A DNA stretch of 64,000 nucleotides from CAWJPY01 sp963844865 (GCA_963844865.1 CAWJPY010000006.1:248001-312000); one strand, 5' to 3'. Counted from the stretch's first letter, positions 1-9,107 are shown. Notes: a model not told the origin generated them from the letters alone. Made by a program: numbers and translations.

Positions 1-1
1 C

Positions 2-133
2 CGCGACATGATCCTGTCCCGGGGCAACACCGAGGACCTGGCGACCATGTACCGTGCGTTCCGCGGCCGCGACCCGGAGATCGGCCCCATGCTCGAGCAC
101 CGGGGGCTGCCGACAACGACCCCGCAGCGCTGA
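2..133 (+). CDS. dcp: Peptidyl-dipeptidase Dcp (M3 family), C-terminal end only
   Basis: The last 43 residues of a gene that enters from the left edge; the frame stops with TGA at 131-133. The segment ILSRGNTEDLATMYRAFRG followed by PMLEHRGLP closely resembles the extreme C terminus of the M3 zinc metallopeptidase Dcp, which releases dipeptides from peptide C termini. The HExxH active site lies outside the window, so the call rests on this tail alone. The tail would also fit other long M3 peptidases, though the HRGL ending is typical of Dcp. It is followed by a repeat-rich gap, so no operon partner is visible downstream. Confidence 0.75.
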   Translation, partial: RDMILSRGNTEDLATMYRAFRGRDPEIGPMLEHRGLPTTTPQR

Positions 134-244
134 ACCCACACCTGACCGCTCTCGCGGCGGGCGCCGGAGGTACCGGCGCCCGCCGTTTCTCTCTCCTGGT
201 GCGGTCTGCGACGCCGGATCGCCGGGGCCCTTCGCTTCGGAAAG

Positions 245-420
245 GCCAGAGGCGGTGCCAGGCACCGTTCGGAAAGGGGCGCACCGCCGTCTAGCAGCGC
301 ACGACCCGGTGCCTGGCACCGGCTTTGACGTGGCAACGTGCATCGACCCGGTGCCTGGCACCGGCTTTGACGTGGCAACGTGCATCGACGGGGTGCCCCG
401 CACCGGCGTCTCAAGGCGGT
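245..420. repeat. Repeat cluster with GTGCC[A/T]GGCACC cores, including a 42-bp tandem duplication
   Basis: The 375-base gap between dcp and the radical SAM gene holds no convincing gene. It contains near-palindromic GGTGCCAGGCACC/GGTGCCTGGCACC cores at about 252, 309 and 351. A 42-base unit beginning CGACCCGGTGCCTGGCACC is repeated exactly at 302-343 and 344-385, and a decayed third copy starts at 386. The same cores occur at 7.8-8.2 kb and 13.0-13.2 kb, so this is one member of a dispersed family. No spacers separate the units, so it is not a CRISPR array. Confidence 0.8.
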
Positions 421-508
421 TCTGCGACGTTCACGCAGACAGCTTGCAGATAGCTGTGCACCAATCACTTAGCTTGACAGGGGCCGGCGCCGCTGGCACT
501 GTGGCACC

Positions 509-1930
509 GTGGCACGCGTCCTCTTCGTCCAGGACTTCCTGTACGAGTCCTTCGGGCCGCAGCTCCTGGCCGCGGCCGCCGCCGGCAACGGCCACGAGTG
601 CGACCTGATCATCCTGGCCTGCGAGGGCCGCAGGGCGCTGGCACGGACCCTGCGCCGGCTGCGCCCGGACGTGGTGGCCTTCTCCATCTCCTCCTTCGGC
701 TACGACTGGTCGCTGGAGGCCGCTCGAGCCGCCAAGGAGGAGACGGGCGCCCTGAGGGTGTTCGGGGGCCCCCACCCGACCTTCGCGCCCGAGTTCGCGC
801 GTCGGCCCGAGGTGGACGTCGCCTGCCGCGGCGAGGGGGAGGGCGCCTTCCTCGAACTCCTGGATGCGCTGGACCGCGGCGCGGACATCGCCGCCATCCC
901 CAACCTCACGGTCAAGGGACCCGACGGCGCGACGCGGGTCAACCCGGTCCGCCCCCTGGTCGGCGACCTGGACACCATCCCTTTTCCCGACCGCCGACTG
1001 CACTTCAAGTACGCCGCCCTGCGCGAGCTGCCCTACAAGCGCTTCCTGGTGGGCCGGGGCTGCCCCTACGGCTGCACCTACTGCTTCAACAAGGCGGCCC
1101 GGGAGATGTACCGCAAGCTCGGCAGGTACGTGCGCCACCGCTCGCCCGCCAACGTGGTGGCGGAGATCCTCGACGTGCACCGCCGCTGGGGCATCGGCAC
1201 GGTGGGCTTCGTCGACGACACCTTCACCACGGACAAGCGCTGGGTGCTCGAGTTCCTGGACCTGTACCGGCGCGAGGTGGCGATCCCCTTCACCTGCCTG
1301 GTGCGGGCCAACGAGCTGGACGAGGAGGTGGCAGAGGCCCTCGGCGCCGCCGGCTGCCGCTACGCCTCCTTCGGCGTCGAGGTCGGCAACGAGCGGATCC
1401 GCAACACGATCCTGGGCCGCCGCATGTCCGACGAGCAGATCAGGACGGCCGCGTCCCTCCTCCACCAGAACAACGTCAAGTTCCTGACCTACAACATGTT
1501 CGGCGTCCCCGGGGAGACCCTGGAGGACGGCGTCCGCACGGTCCGCCTCAACGCCGAGATCGGCACCGACCTGGTGGGCTCGAGCGTCTTCCAGCCCCTC
1601 ATCGGGACCGAGTCCTTCGAGTACTGCCGCCGCGAGGGCTTCCTGGACGAGGAGTACACGGTGGAGGACTTCGACCGCATCACCACCACCTCGCCCCTGC
1701 GCAACATGCCGGACCTGCGGCGCCTGGAGCGGCTGCACAAGATCGCCTTCCTGGGGGTCCACTTCCCACGGGCCATCCCACTGGTGGCCCGCCTCGCCCG
1801 TCTGCCCCTGGGGCCCCTCTACACCGTCCTCTTCAAGCTGTCGCTGGTCCTGCGCTTCAAGGTGCGCTTCAACCTGTCCCTGGGCGACGTCATCCGCCTC
1901 GGCCTGCGCTCGGGCGGCCGCTTCGGCTGA
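509..1930 (+). CDS. B12-binding-domain radical SAM protein
   Basis: 473 residues. The N-terminal 130 or so residues have the cobalamin-binding-like fold seen in B12/radical SAM enzymes, including GGPHPTFAPEF. The radical SAM core carries GRGCPYGCTYCFNK with C185, C189 and C192 as cluster ligands, followed by SPANVVAEI and a strand EVGNERIR. This architecture is typical of class B radical SAM methyltransferases and of enzymes of lipid or secondary metabolism; the substrate cannot be read from sequence. The GTG at 509 fits the start of the B12 domain; the ribosome site is weak, and a TTGACA at 474-479 lies just upstream. It stands alone between repeats and a prepilin gene. Confidence 0.8.
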   Translation: MARVLFVQDFLYESFGPQLLAAAAAGNGHECDLIILACEGRRALARTLRRLRPDVVAFSISSFGYDWSLEAARAAKEETGALRVFGGPHPTFAPEFARRPEVDVACRGEGEGAFLELLDALDRGADIAAIPNLTVKGPDGATRVNPVRPLVGDLDTIPFPDRRLHFKYAALRELPYKRFLVGRGCPYGCTYCFNKAAREMYRKLGRYVRHRSPANVVAEILDVHRRWGIGTVGFVDDTFTTDKRWVLEFLDLYRREVAIPFTCLVRANELDEEVAEALGAAGCRYASFGVEVGNERIRNTILGRRMSDEQIRTAASLLHQNNVKFLTYNMFGVPGETLEDGVRTVRLNAEIGTDLVGSSVFQPLIGTESFEYCRREGFLDEEYTVEDFDRITTTSPLRNMPDLRRLERLHKIAFLGVHFPRAIPLVARLARLPLGPLYTVLFKLSLVLRFKVRFNLSLGDVIRLGLRSGGRFG

Positions 1931-1995
1931 GCACGCCATCGCTTCCGGCCGCGTGAGACGGCGCACAGCATCTCCGAGAGGAGGGCAAATCACCC

Positions 1996-2005
1996 CACAC
2001 GTGTG
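1996..2005. promoter_or_regulatory. CACACGTGTG palindrome upstream of the prepilin gene
   Basis: A perfect 10-base palindrome 145 bases before the prepilin start, inside a slightly longer imperfect dyad beginning TCACCCC. The surrounding 219-base gap is AT-richer than its neighbours and holds TATATT at 2039-2044, but no well-spaced -35 box. It could be an operator or part of the promoter region; this is inference from symmetry and position only. Confidence 0.25.
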
Positions 2006-2149
2006 ATGAATTGCACGGACTGTGCACAGCGCACGACCTATATTGAGACAAACGAGCGCATCCGAGATCATTCTTCGCGATGCGTGTGTCCGTGGGCTTG
2101 CCGCCCCACGGGTCGTCTCGAGGGGGCACGGGGGAGGAAGGGGTGAACG

Positions 2150-2707
2150 ATGGCCACCGAAGACGTCGTCCAGAAGCCTGACTCCGAATCGAGGATGACC
2201 GCCTGGCAGGCCGGCATGACCCTCATCGAGCTGGTGGTCAGCCTCTGGATCATCTCGATCCTGTCCATCATGGCGCTGTCGATGCTCAACGGACGCATCG
2301 AGAAGGCGCGCCTGGCCCGATGCATGACCGACCTGCGGTCCGTCCAGTCCACGGCCTGGGCCCACAGCGACGGGATGCAGTTCCTGGCTCCAAAGGACTT
2401 CTGGAACGTGGCCTGGGCCGGCAAGCAGCCCGGGCCCTACTACTACTTCACCGCGGACTTCGACCATAACGCCGGCCACGGCAACGATGTCGTCGACCTG
2501 TGCGACCCCGACAACCCCGGCAAGTCAAAGGCCAGCCGGGAATGCAGGGACGTCAAGTTCTTCATCCTGTGCCAGCACGACCATGGTCTCCTGGCCAAGT
2601 ACGTCTACGTCGAGGACGAGGGGCCGCCCAAGCTGGCCGGGTGGACGTCGGAGACCGACCCCGGCTACGACTACTTCGTGGACAACCCTCCGGATTACGA
2701 CAAGTAA
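2150..2707 (+). CDS. Type IV pilin-like / type II secretion pseudopilin protein
   Basis: 185 residues with a class III prepilin signal. A 22-residue leader ends in glycine (WQAG22) and is followed by MTLIELVV with the conserved glutamate at mature position +5 (E27). A hydrophobic helix follows (residues 28-48), then a soluble domain with a charged region and four cysteines. Prepilin peptidase would cut after G22 and methylate M23. The conserved glutamate and helix are diagnostic; whether it serves a pilus or a secretion pseudopilus is not clear. No other pilus gene lies nearby, so it is an orphan here. Confidence 0.85.
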   Translation: MATEDVVQKPDSESRMTAWQAGMTLIELVVSLWIISILSIMALSMLNGRIEKARLARCMTDLRSVQSTAWAHSDGMQFLAPKDFWNVAWAGKQPGPYYYFTADFDHNAGHGNDVVDLCDPDNPGKSKASRECRDVKFFILCQHDHGLLAKYVYVEDEGPPKLAGWTSETDPGYDYFVDNPPDYDK

Positions 2708-2740
2708 GGCGGCCTGCTCCCCCGGCGAGACTGGAAAAGC

Positions 2741-4189
2741 TCAGAACGAGAACGTGTAGATGCAGGCCAGGCGGTTGTCGATGAAGGCCCCGTGGGGCGA
2801 GCCCTCGAAGTCACGCACCCCCACGTGGTCCTCGATCGTCAGGGCCTCGAGAGCACCGGTGAAGTGGTACACGACGCCGGCGTCCACCGCCCACTGCTCC
2901 TGGTTCCGGACGGGCTCTCCCCGGGGGAAACCGTAGGGCCCGTCCACGGGATAGGCCGCGCCGCCGAAGCCGTAGCGCACGCGATACCGCACCACCGCCG
3001 CCGACAGGGTGAGGTTCCCGCTCACGCTATACGCGGTCTTGACGCCGTAGGCGTAGCCGGGTCCCACATCGGCGATGCCGTTGTTCATGGTGTCCGTGAA
3101 GAGGGTGCCGCTGAGGTCGTTGTAGGGATGGACCAGGCCGCCGTGACGGAAGGTGCCGAAGCGCTCCGGCGAGTAGTTGCCCACCAGCGTGACGTGCCCG
3201 CCCGCGAACGCGAGCCCCACCAGGGCGCCGTAGATGCGCGCGTGCACCGCTCCCAGCCGGTCCGCCCCCGATCCGCTCTCGCTGACGAGCTGTCCGGCTA
3301 CCAGGGGCGTCACCGATCTCGGGCCGGGTGCGGTGTAACGCGCCTCCAGGTAGCCGAGCCGGGCGAAGTCGCAGAAGTCGTAGTACCAGGCCTCGGCCCG
3401 GACCTGTCCCTTGGAGATGGTCTGATGGTAGCGCGCGCCCACGGTGACGAAGCCGTTGGTCGGGCTCGTCGTGTACCGGTTGCCGGACGTGAAACGGTCG
3501 TCGAAGCGGCTCTCGTACCGGAACATGCGCGCCGCGAACAAGGACAGGTGCGGCCGGTGCTCCGCGGCCCCTGCAGGGTGCAGGTGCTCGGCGCCGCTCG
3601 GGTTGACGCGGTGGCCGCTTCTTCTGGCGGCGCCGGCCCCCTTCGGGGGCACGACGCCCAGCAGGGGCAGCGGGTCGATGCTGGCCGCGAACCCCGAGAA
3701 CGCCCGTGGCAACATGGTGAACATGTCCTGCCGGGCCCACGGCGTGTCGATGAGCTGCCGCCCGCCCCGGATCGAGAAGCTGCCCCTCCGATACTGGAGA
3801 AACGCCTCCGCCAGGGCGTGGAGATGGTGCTGGGGGCCAACCAGGACCTCGTTCACCGCGAGTCCCGTGGGGATGTTGTTGGCCGTGTAGAAGCCCAGGC
3901 CCGCGCCGAACCCGGCCACCGAGCCGGTGTCGAGCAGGATGTCGCCGCCCACAGCGAGGGCGTTGTCGTCCGCCGCGGTCCCCTCGTCGTTGAGGCGCCC
4001 GTAGTCATACAGGCGAAGGTGGCCGTGGATCTGGCTGGCCGCGATGGCCCGGCCCACACGAGCGGCAAAGCCCTCCTCCTGGGCGCACAGCAGGGAGCAC
4101 GGGAGACAACACACTGCCGAGACGACCAGGAGCCTCCGCACGCCGCGCGAGGTCCACGAGCGGGCCGCCCCGCGCCCCGAGGGGCTCAC
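2741..4189 (-). CDS. OprD-like outer-membrane porin
   Basis: 482 residues from a GTG at 4189 that overlaps the stop of the upstream sugar porter (GTGA, 4 bases). An N-terminal basic stretch and hydrophobic core (VRRLLVVSAVCCLPCSLLCA) form a signal peptide, probably cut before QEEG. The remainder alternates short amphipathic strands with aromatic girdles (RLYDYGRLN, EAWYYDFCDF, YAYGVKTAYSVSG) and ends in aromatic YTFSF, a typical C-terminal beta signal. Overall it resembles the OprD family of substrate-specific porins. Coupling to the porter suggests that the two move the same sugar or organic solute across outer and inner membranes. Confidence 0.65.
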   Translation of the reverse strand: MSPSGRGAARSWTSRGVRRLLVVSAVCCLPCSLLCAQEEGFAARVGRAIAASQIHGHLRLYDYGRLNDEGTAADDNALAVGGDILLDTGSVAGFGAGLGFYTANNIPTGLAVNEVLVGPQHHLHALAEAFLQYRRGSFSIRGGRQLIDTPWARQDMFTMLPRAFSGFAASIDPLPLLGVVPPKGAGAARRSGHRVNPSGAEHLHPAGAAEHRPHLSLFAARMFRYESRFDDRFTSGNRYTTSPTNGFVTVGARYHQTISKGQVRAEAWYYDFCDFARLGYLEARYTAPGPRSVTPLVAGQLVSESGSGADRLGAVHARIYGALVGLAFAGGHVTLVGNYSPERFGTFRHGGLVHPYNDLSGTLFTDTMNNGIADVGPGYAYGVKTAYSVSGNLTLSAAVVRYRVRYGFGGAAYPVDGPYGFPRGEPVRNQEQWAVDAGVVYHFTGALEALTIEDHVGVRDFEGSPHGAFIDNRLACIYTFSF

Positions 4190-5582
4190 CGGAACCACTG
4201 CTCCTCGATCTCCTCGAGGCTGCGTCCCTTGGTCTCCGGCACCATCCGCCAGCAGAACACGAGGCCGACGACCCCGATGCCGGCGTAGATCCAGAACGTG
4301 GCGCTGGAGCCGATGGCGGCGATCATCATCGGGAAAGGTGAAGGTGATGACGAGGTTGGCCAGCCAGTTGGTGAGGGTGGCCACCCCCATCGCCCGGCCC
4401 CGGACGCGGAGCGGGTAGATCTCGGAGATGATGAGCCAGAAGATGGGTCCGAGGCTGATGGCGAACGCCGCCACGTAGGCCATGAGGGCAACCAGCGAGA
4501 GAAGCCCGCGCTGGGCCTCCGGACGCGTGAAATCATAGCCCAGGAGCGCCAGGGTGATGATCATGCCCACCACCCCGACCATCAGGAGGGGACGCCTGCT
4601 GCCCACCCGGTCGAGGAGGAAGATGGCGACCACCGTGAACACCACGTTGACGAGCCCCACCCCCACCGTGTGCAGGATGGCGACCGACGCGCTGCCGAAA
4701 GTTGGCCGCCTGGAAGATGGTGGGGGCGTAGTAGATGACGGTGTTGATGCCGATGAACTGCTGGAAGACCGCGAGCCCCAGCCCCACGATCATGGCCGGC
4801 CGCAGGGCGGGCCCCACCAGCTCCCGCCAGTGTGGCTCCTCGATCTGGATGACCTTCTGGATGTGCTCGACGGCCTCCTCCTTCTCCTCCTCGCCCCGCA
4901 GGCGGGCAAGGAGCCGTCGGGCCTGGTCCGCATGGCCGCGGTTCATCAGGGAGCGTGGGCTGTCCGGGAGGAACGCCATGCCAATACCCAGGAAGAGGGC
5001 GGGCACCAGGGCGAGACCGAAGGTCCAGCGCCAGCCCTCCTGGTAGGCGAACGCGAAGTCCACCGCGTACGCCACCACGATGCCCACCGTGATGGCGAGC
5101 TGGCTGAGCGAGACGAGGGCGCCCCGCACCGCCGGCGGCGCCGACTCGGAGATGTACAAGGGGCTGGTGTAGGAGGCGACGCCGATGCCGTACCCGACGA
5201 TGAAGCGGCCCACGATGAGCCACACGATGGACTGCGCGAAGGCGGTGACCAGCGCCCCGATCCCGAACAGGATGGACGCTGTGATGAGCATGACCCGCCT
5301 GCCGAGGCGATCGTTCAGGGAGCCGCTGGTGGCGGCGCCGATAGCCGCCCCGGCCAGGACCACGGCGGTGACTGTGCCGACCATGGCCGGATCCAGGTGG
5401 TACTGCTTCTTCAGGTACAGGAGAGCCCCGGAGATCACGCCTGTGTCGTATCCGAACAGGAAGCCGCCCACCGCCGCCACGCCGGCCAGCAGGTAGACGT
5501 AGGGGCCGTGACCCGACCGCTTCGACGGTTCGACCTTCAGCCCGCTCCCACCCTCGTCGCTCGCGCCCCCGCGTTTCGCCAT
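4186..5582 (-). CDS. Sugar porter (MFS) family transporter, frame interrupted twice
   Basis: A 12-helix major facilitator of the sugar porter family (XylE/GalP type), about 464 residues. Signatures in order: GYDTGVISGALLYL, GRR, RFIVGYGIG, PLYISESAPPAVRG, QQFIGINTVIYYAP and PETKGRSLEE. It starts at ATG 5582 with GGGGAG upstream. Two single extra bases break the frame, one near 4699 (after QAANF) and one near 4330 (after TFTFP). Removing both gives an exact number of codons and the expected length, so the gene is probably intact in the cell. Likely role: proton-driven sugar uptake. Its stop overlaps the start of the porin. Confidence 0.8.
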
Positions 5583-5744
5583 GCCTGACTCCCCTTCACC
5601 GAGCTCCGGCGGGATGCGTCGCGACGCTCGCCGTTGCGGCCGCACCCATGCCCATGTCCATGAGGCTCCTGTCTACGAACAACTCGTCGCAGGAAGTGGA
5701 TAGTCCATTTCCAGGGGCTGGGAGACGGCGCCGGCACAGAACAA

Positions 5745-5771
5745 CACGGCGCGGGACGAGCCCGCGCCGTG
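5745..5771 (-). terminator. Rho-independent terminator of the DUF11 gene
   Basis: A perfect 11-bp stem (CACGGCGCGGG paired with CCCGCGCCGTG) with a 5-base loop. On the minus strand it is followed by TTGTTCTG. It sits 38 bases beyond the stop of the secreted DUF11 gene and between two minus-strand units. Confidence 0.6.
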
Positions 5772-5808
5772 ATGCGTTCAACCAGGGCCGCCGATGGCGG
5801 CCCAGCGG

Positions 5809-7371
5809 CTACTTCGGCGAGCGCCGGTGGCCGTGGCCGTGGCGCACTGCGGTGTGGGTGACCACGCCGACCGCCTCCGCGCCGCACTCCTCGCCCACGG
5901 TCGCGTTGTTGATGAAGTCCACGAGCTGCATCCACTCCACCGCCGTGGCGTGGTCCGCACCGGCCACGATGGCCTCTTCCGCCCCCGCGATCACGCCGGC
6001 CACGGTCAGATTCAGGTCGGTGTCCGGAGGCAGGGGCTCGTCGCCCGCGCAGAGGTCGCCGAGGGTCAGGTCCGGGTCGAGCCGTTCGCTGACCACGTTC
6101 AGCCACAGGGCCAGGAGCTGGCGGATGAGCTTGTCGGCCATGGGGATGTTGCGCGGGGTGCAGAGCAGTGGCTGCGCCAGCTCGGGCGCAGTGGCGTCCA
6201 CCAGCTCCGAGAAGACCGCGGACTGCTCGTCGACCAGGGCCAGCAGCGCCGTCAGCTCCTCCGGGGTGTAGGTGGCGCCGGGCCCGCCCGCCAGGGCGAG
6301 ACGGATGCGGTTGCACCAGAACCCGGCCCCGGCCACCTGGTCGTCCTGGGCCGCGGTCTGCCCCACGGCCACCTGCGCCTCGTCGCACTCCGGCGCCTCG
6401 CTCTCGGCAGCGGCCACGCAGGCGGTGTTCACCACCTTCTGACCGTCCGCTGCCGCCTGGTCGAATGCCGCAGTGAAAGACACCATGGCGCTCTCACCCG
6501 GGGCGAGAGGCGCACCCAGGGCCCAGGCGAGGGACGTCTCGTCCTGTGAGGAGGGCGCGGGGGAGGTGGCCACGATCGAGAAGGCAGGTACCTGCTCGCC
6601 ATCGCCGTTCTCCACGGTGGGAACGGTGTCGGTGATGACCACCTCGGTGAGCGGGCAGTCGCCCTGGTTGGCGACCTGGATCTGGTACTCGACCTCCTCG
6701 CTCAGGGCCACGCCGGTGGTGGACGCGGACTTCGTGATGGCCACCTGGGGACAGGTCGGCTCGGCGGGCTCCGCGAAGGCCAGCGTCACGTCATGTCCCG
6801 AGGGGTTGACCACGTCGTAGCAGGTCTCGCCGTGGCCGGTCGTCTTGAAGCCCTCGGCGGTGGCGTCGAAGTGCACCTCCAGGTGCGCTTCCCCGGACAC
6901 GTTCACCGGGATCTGCCAGACCTCTCCTCCCGCCAGATCGTCGAGCGGAACCTCGAGGTACGAGGTGGGATACACACCGTGACGCGGGATCTGCGCGCCG
7001 CTGCACGGCATGGATGGAACGCCGATCTCGAAGGTCGCGGTCGCCAGGTCCACCACCTCCCCGCCGGGAAGGGTGACGGATCCCGAGCTGACCAGGGCCG
7101 GATCGTTGAGCGCGATCACGAGCGTGAGCGCCTGCGCGCTCTCATCCGCCTTGCCGACGTTCTCCACCACCAGCGTGAACGCGCCGTCGCTCACCACGTA
7201 CCCGCCTTCCCGTGGCCCGGCGCCCTCGGGGTACAGCCAGAGCTTGACGTTGGCCCCTCCCACGGCCGGGAAGGCGGTGATGGCCGCGAGGGCCAGCCCG
7301 CAGGCGGTCAGCAGGGTGCGGCCGAGGACGCGATCGACGACGTTCGTGCATTTCGTGCGCTCTCTGTTCAT
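5809..7371 (-). CDS. Secreted DUF11-domain protein
   Basis: 520 residues from ATG 7371, chosen because TAGGAGG lies 8 bases upstream and a signal peptide follows at once (TLLTACGLALAAITAFPAVGGA). The first half is a beta-rich region of unknown function. Residues of about 255-370 form a DUF11-type immunoglobulin-like repeat (ITKSAS, VEYQIQVANQGDCPLTEVVI, ITDTVP, LAPGESAMVSFTA). The C-terminal 150 residues are helical and end in a His-rich tail (GHGHRR). DUF11 domains are common in large surface or secreted proteins. No sortase or anchor signal is seen. It is monocistronic with its own terminator. Confidence 0.7.
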   Translation of the reverse strand: MNRERTKCTNVVDRVLGRTLLTACGLALAAITAFPAVGGANVKLWLYPEGAGPREGGYVVSDGAFTLVVENVGKADESAQALTLVIALNDPALVSSGSVTLPGGEVVDLATATFEIGVPSMPCSGAQIPRHGVYPTSYLEVPLDDLAGGEVWQIPVNVSGEAHLEVHFDATAEGFKTTGHGETCYDVVNPSGHDVTLAFAEPAEPTCPQVAITKSASTTGVALSEEVEYQIQVANQGDCPLTEVVITDTVPTVENGDGEQVPAFSIVATSPAPSSQDETSLAWALGAPLAPGESAMVSFTAAFDQAAADGQKVVNTACVAAAESEAPECDEAQVAVGQTAAQDDQVAGAGFWCNRIRLALAGGPGATYTPEELTALLALVDEQSAVFSELVDATAPELAQPLLCTPRNIPMADKLIRQLLALWLNVVSERLDPDLTLGDLCAGDEPLPPDTDLNLTVAGVIAGAEEAIVAGADHATAVEWMQLVDFINNATVGEECGAEAVGVVTHTAVRHGHGHRRSPK

Positions 7372-7565
7372 GTCGGCACCTCCTACGCGGTTGTCGGGGC
7401 ACACCACCGGCGGAGACGCCCTCGGCGCGTTGACCGTCGGCGTCTGATTGCTCACTTTCAGTCGATGGCGCGCTCACCCATGAACATAGGCCCGACCCTT
7501 CGTCACTGCCGTGATCATGGTCACCGGCGAGAATCGGGGATTCCCCGGGGCCGGGACCTCACCCG

Positions 7566-7642
7566 CGTCCGCGTCCGCGTCCGGTGACTGCGAGCGGCGG
7601 CAGTGAACGGCGGCAGTGAACGGCGGCAGTGAACGGCGGCAT
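7566..7642. repeat. Short tandem repeats (CGCGTC, and 12-base CGGCGGCAGTGAA-type units)
   Basis: The 854-base gap from 7372 to 8225 carries no believable gene. It begins with CGCGTC-type hexamers (about 7566-7583). A roughly 12-base unit containing GGCGGCAGTGAAC follows, repeated about three times before GGCGGCATGG. Simple replication-slippage repeats; no function is assigned. Confidence 0.7.
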
Positions 7643-7718
7643 GGTCACTCCGGGTCGTTCGTCTGAGAACCTAGCCGGTGGCCGGCCGTGGGGCGTCGCT
7701 GAGAACGGCGCGTCGCTC

Positions 7719-8152
7719 GGGCGTGCCACTGGTGACCCGGCTTCGCTTGCAGCTTCGCCGTGGTCAGCGGTGGCAACCTCGGGGAACGCGTCGAGAGAAT
7801 CGGCGCGTCGCGGCATCTCTCGCTTCGGGCAGGCCAGAGCGGGTGCCAGGCACGCTTTCGAATCAAGCCATCCGCGTCCTGTCGAAGCAAGACGGCGTGC
7901 CAGGCACCCTTCTGGTGCTCCCGAAGCGCTACGCCTCGGCCCCCCCCGCGGGCGTGCCACTGGTGAGCCGCGCTTCGCTTGCAGCTTCGCCGTGGTCAGC
8001 GGTGGCAACCTCGGGGAACGCGCCGAGAGAAAGGCGCGTCGCGGCATCTCTCGCTTCGGGCAGGCCAGAGCGGGTGCCAGGCACGCTTTCGAATCAAGCC
8101 ATCCGCGTCCTGTCGAAGCAAGACGGCGTGCCAGGCACCCTGTCTGGTGCTC
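7719..8152. repeat. Duplicated ~231-bp dispersed repeat element
   Basis: Two near-identical direct copies, 7719-7949 and 7950-8152, each starting GGGCGTGCCACTGGTGA. Each copy holds GGTGCCAGGCAC and GCGTGCCAGGCACC cores about 50 bases apart, and a pair of inverted arms (TGCCACTGGTGACC near the start against GGTCAGCGGTGGCA about 40 bases on). A diverged third copy lies at 13045-13316. The two copies differ only at scattered bases and a few indels, which suggests recent duplication. The layout is like a non-autonomous REP- or MITE-like element; no transposase is nearby. Confidence 0.8.
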
Positions 8153-8225
8153 GCACAGCCTCTCACGCTTCGAGGATCCGCGATCACCGCCGCGGTCGCG
8201 GTCGCTGTGCCCGGCGCCGGGAGGG

Positions 8226-9107
8226 TCAGGAGCGGTTTCCCGCCCGCTCCCGGGCGAGGCCGCCGAGGGCCGCCCAGTCCCAGTCGCCCCGGCCACGGGC
8301 CACCGTCTCGGCCAGGGCCTCGCGCACCACGGCCAGAAGCGGCATGGGCACCGGTCCCGCCTCCGCCGCCGCCTGGGCCAGGCGCGCGTCCTTGTAGCCG
8401 AGGTGTGCGGCGAAGCCCGCGTCCTTGAAGTCTCCTCCGGCGATGAGCTTGCCGTACGCCTCCATGACGTGGGAGCCGTACAACGACGTGTTCACCACCT
8501 CCAGCACGCGCTGCGGCTCGATGCCATACGCCTCGCCGAGAGCGAAGGCCTCACCGAGCGTCTCGATCATGGCCATCAGGGTGAAGTTGCCGGCCAGCTT
8601 GAGGGCGTTGGCGGCGACCGGGTCGTCGCCGAGCTCGAACACACCCTGACCCATGGACTCCAGGGCCGGGCGCGCGCGCTGGAGGGCCTCCGGGGGACCG
8701 GCGGCGAGGATCCACAACCTGCCGGCGGCGGCTGCCTCGGGCCGGCCAAAGACCGGGCACGACAGGTAGGCCTGCTCGGCCTCCCGGTGGCGCTCGGCCA
8801 GCGCCCGCGCAGTGGCGACGCCCAGGGTCGTGCACGCGCAGTGCAGCCCTCCCGGTCCGCTGGCCAGGATCCCGTCCGGCCCCTCGCAGACGGCCAGCTC
8901 GGCGCCGTCGTCCGCCACCATGGTGATCACCATCTCCGCGCCCTCGGCCGCCTCGGCGGGCGTGGCGACGACCCGCGCGCCCTCTTTGGCCAACGCCTCC
9001 GCCTTGGCCCGGGTGCGGTTGTGCACCGTGACGTGGTGACCGCTCTCCAGAAGCTGGCGCACCATGGGCGCTCCCATGCTGCCGGTGCCGACGAACCCGA
9101 TATCCAT
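8226..9107 (-). CDS. NAD(P)-dependent beta-hydroxyacid dehydrogenase (HIBADH family)
   Basis: 293 residues from ATG 9107, preceded by GGGAGG. The N-terminal Rossmann motif is GFVGTGSMGAPM (residues 4-15). The substrate-binding segment SCPVFGRPEAAAAG replaces the usual DAPVSGG loop, and the catalytic lysine sits in ANALKLAGNF. The C-terminal all-helical domain follows (GYKDARLAQAAAE). Family members reduce or oxidise small beta-hydroxyacids such as 3-hydroxyisobutyrate, tartronate semialdehyde or succinic semialdehyde; the substrate cannot be fixed here. It is flanked by repeats and has no operon partner. It is not a 6-phosphogluconate dehydrogenase, being too short. Confidence 0.8.
   Translation of the reverse strand: MDIGFVGTGSMGAPMVRQLLESGHHVTVHNRTRAKAEALAKEGARVVATPAEAAEGAEMVITMVADDGAELAVCEGPDGILASGPGGLHCACTTLGVATARALAERHREAEQAYLSCPVFGRPEAAAAGRLWILAAGPPEALQRARPALESMGQGVFELGDDPVAANALKLAGNFTLMAMIETLGEAFALGEAYGIEPQRVLEVVNTSLYGSHVMEAYGKLIAGGDFKDAGFAAHLGYKDARLAQAAAEAGPVPMPLLAVVREALAETVARGRGDWDWAALGGLARERAGNRS

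Noticed and set aside
302..400. Possible CRISPR-like array of 42-base repeats
   Set aside because: Only two exact units and one decayed one, directly adjacent with no spacers and no cas genes.
431..2479. Long open frame on the minus strand opposite the radical SAM gene
   Set aside because: GC-rich shadow of the plus-strand gene; low-complexity composition and no family motifs.
2741..4666. Apparent transporter-porin fusion protein
   Set aside because: Created by a +1 base near 4330 that joins the porter frame to the porin frame; the natural stop of the porter and GTG of the porin overlap at 4186-4189.
8226..9107. 6-phosphogluconate dehydrogenase (gnd) for the pentose phosphate route
   Set aside because: At 293 residues it is far shorter than Gnd and lacks its long C-terminal helical domain; it fits the HIBADH family.
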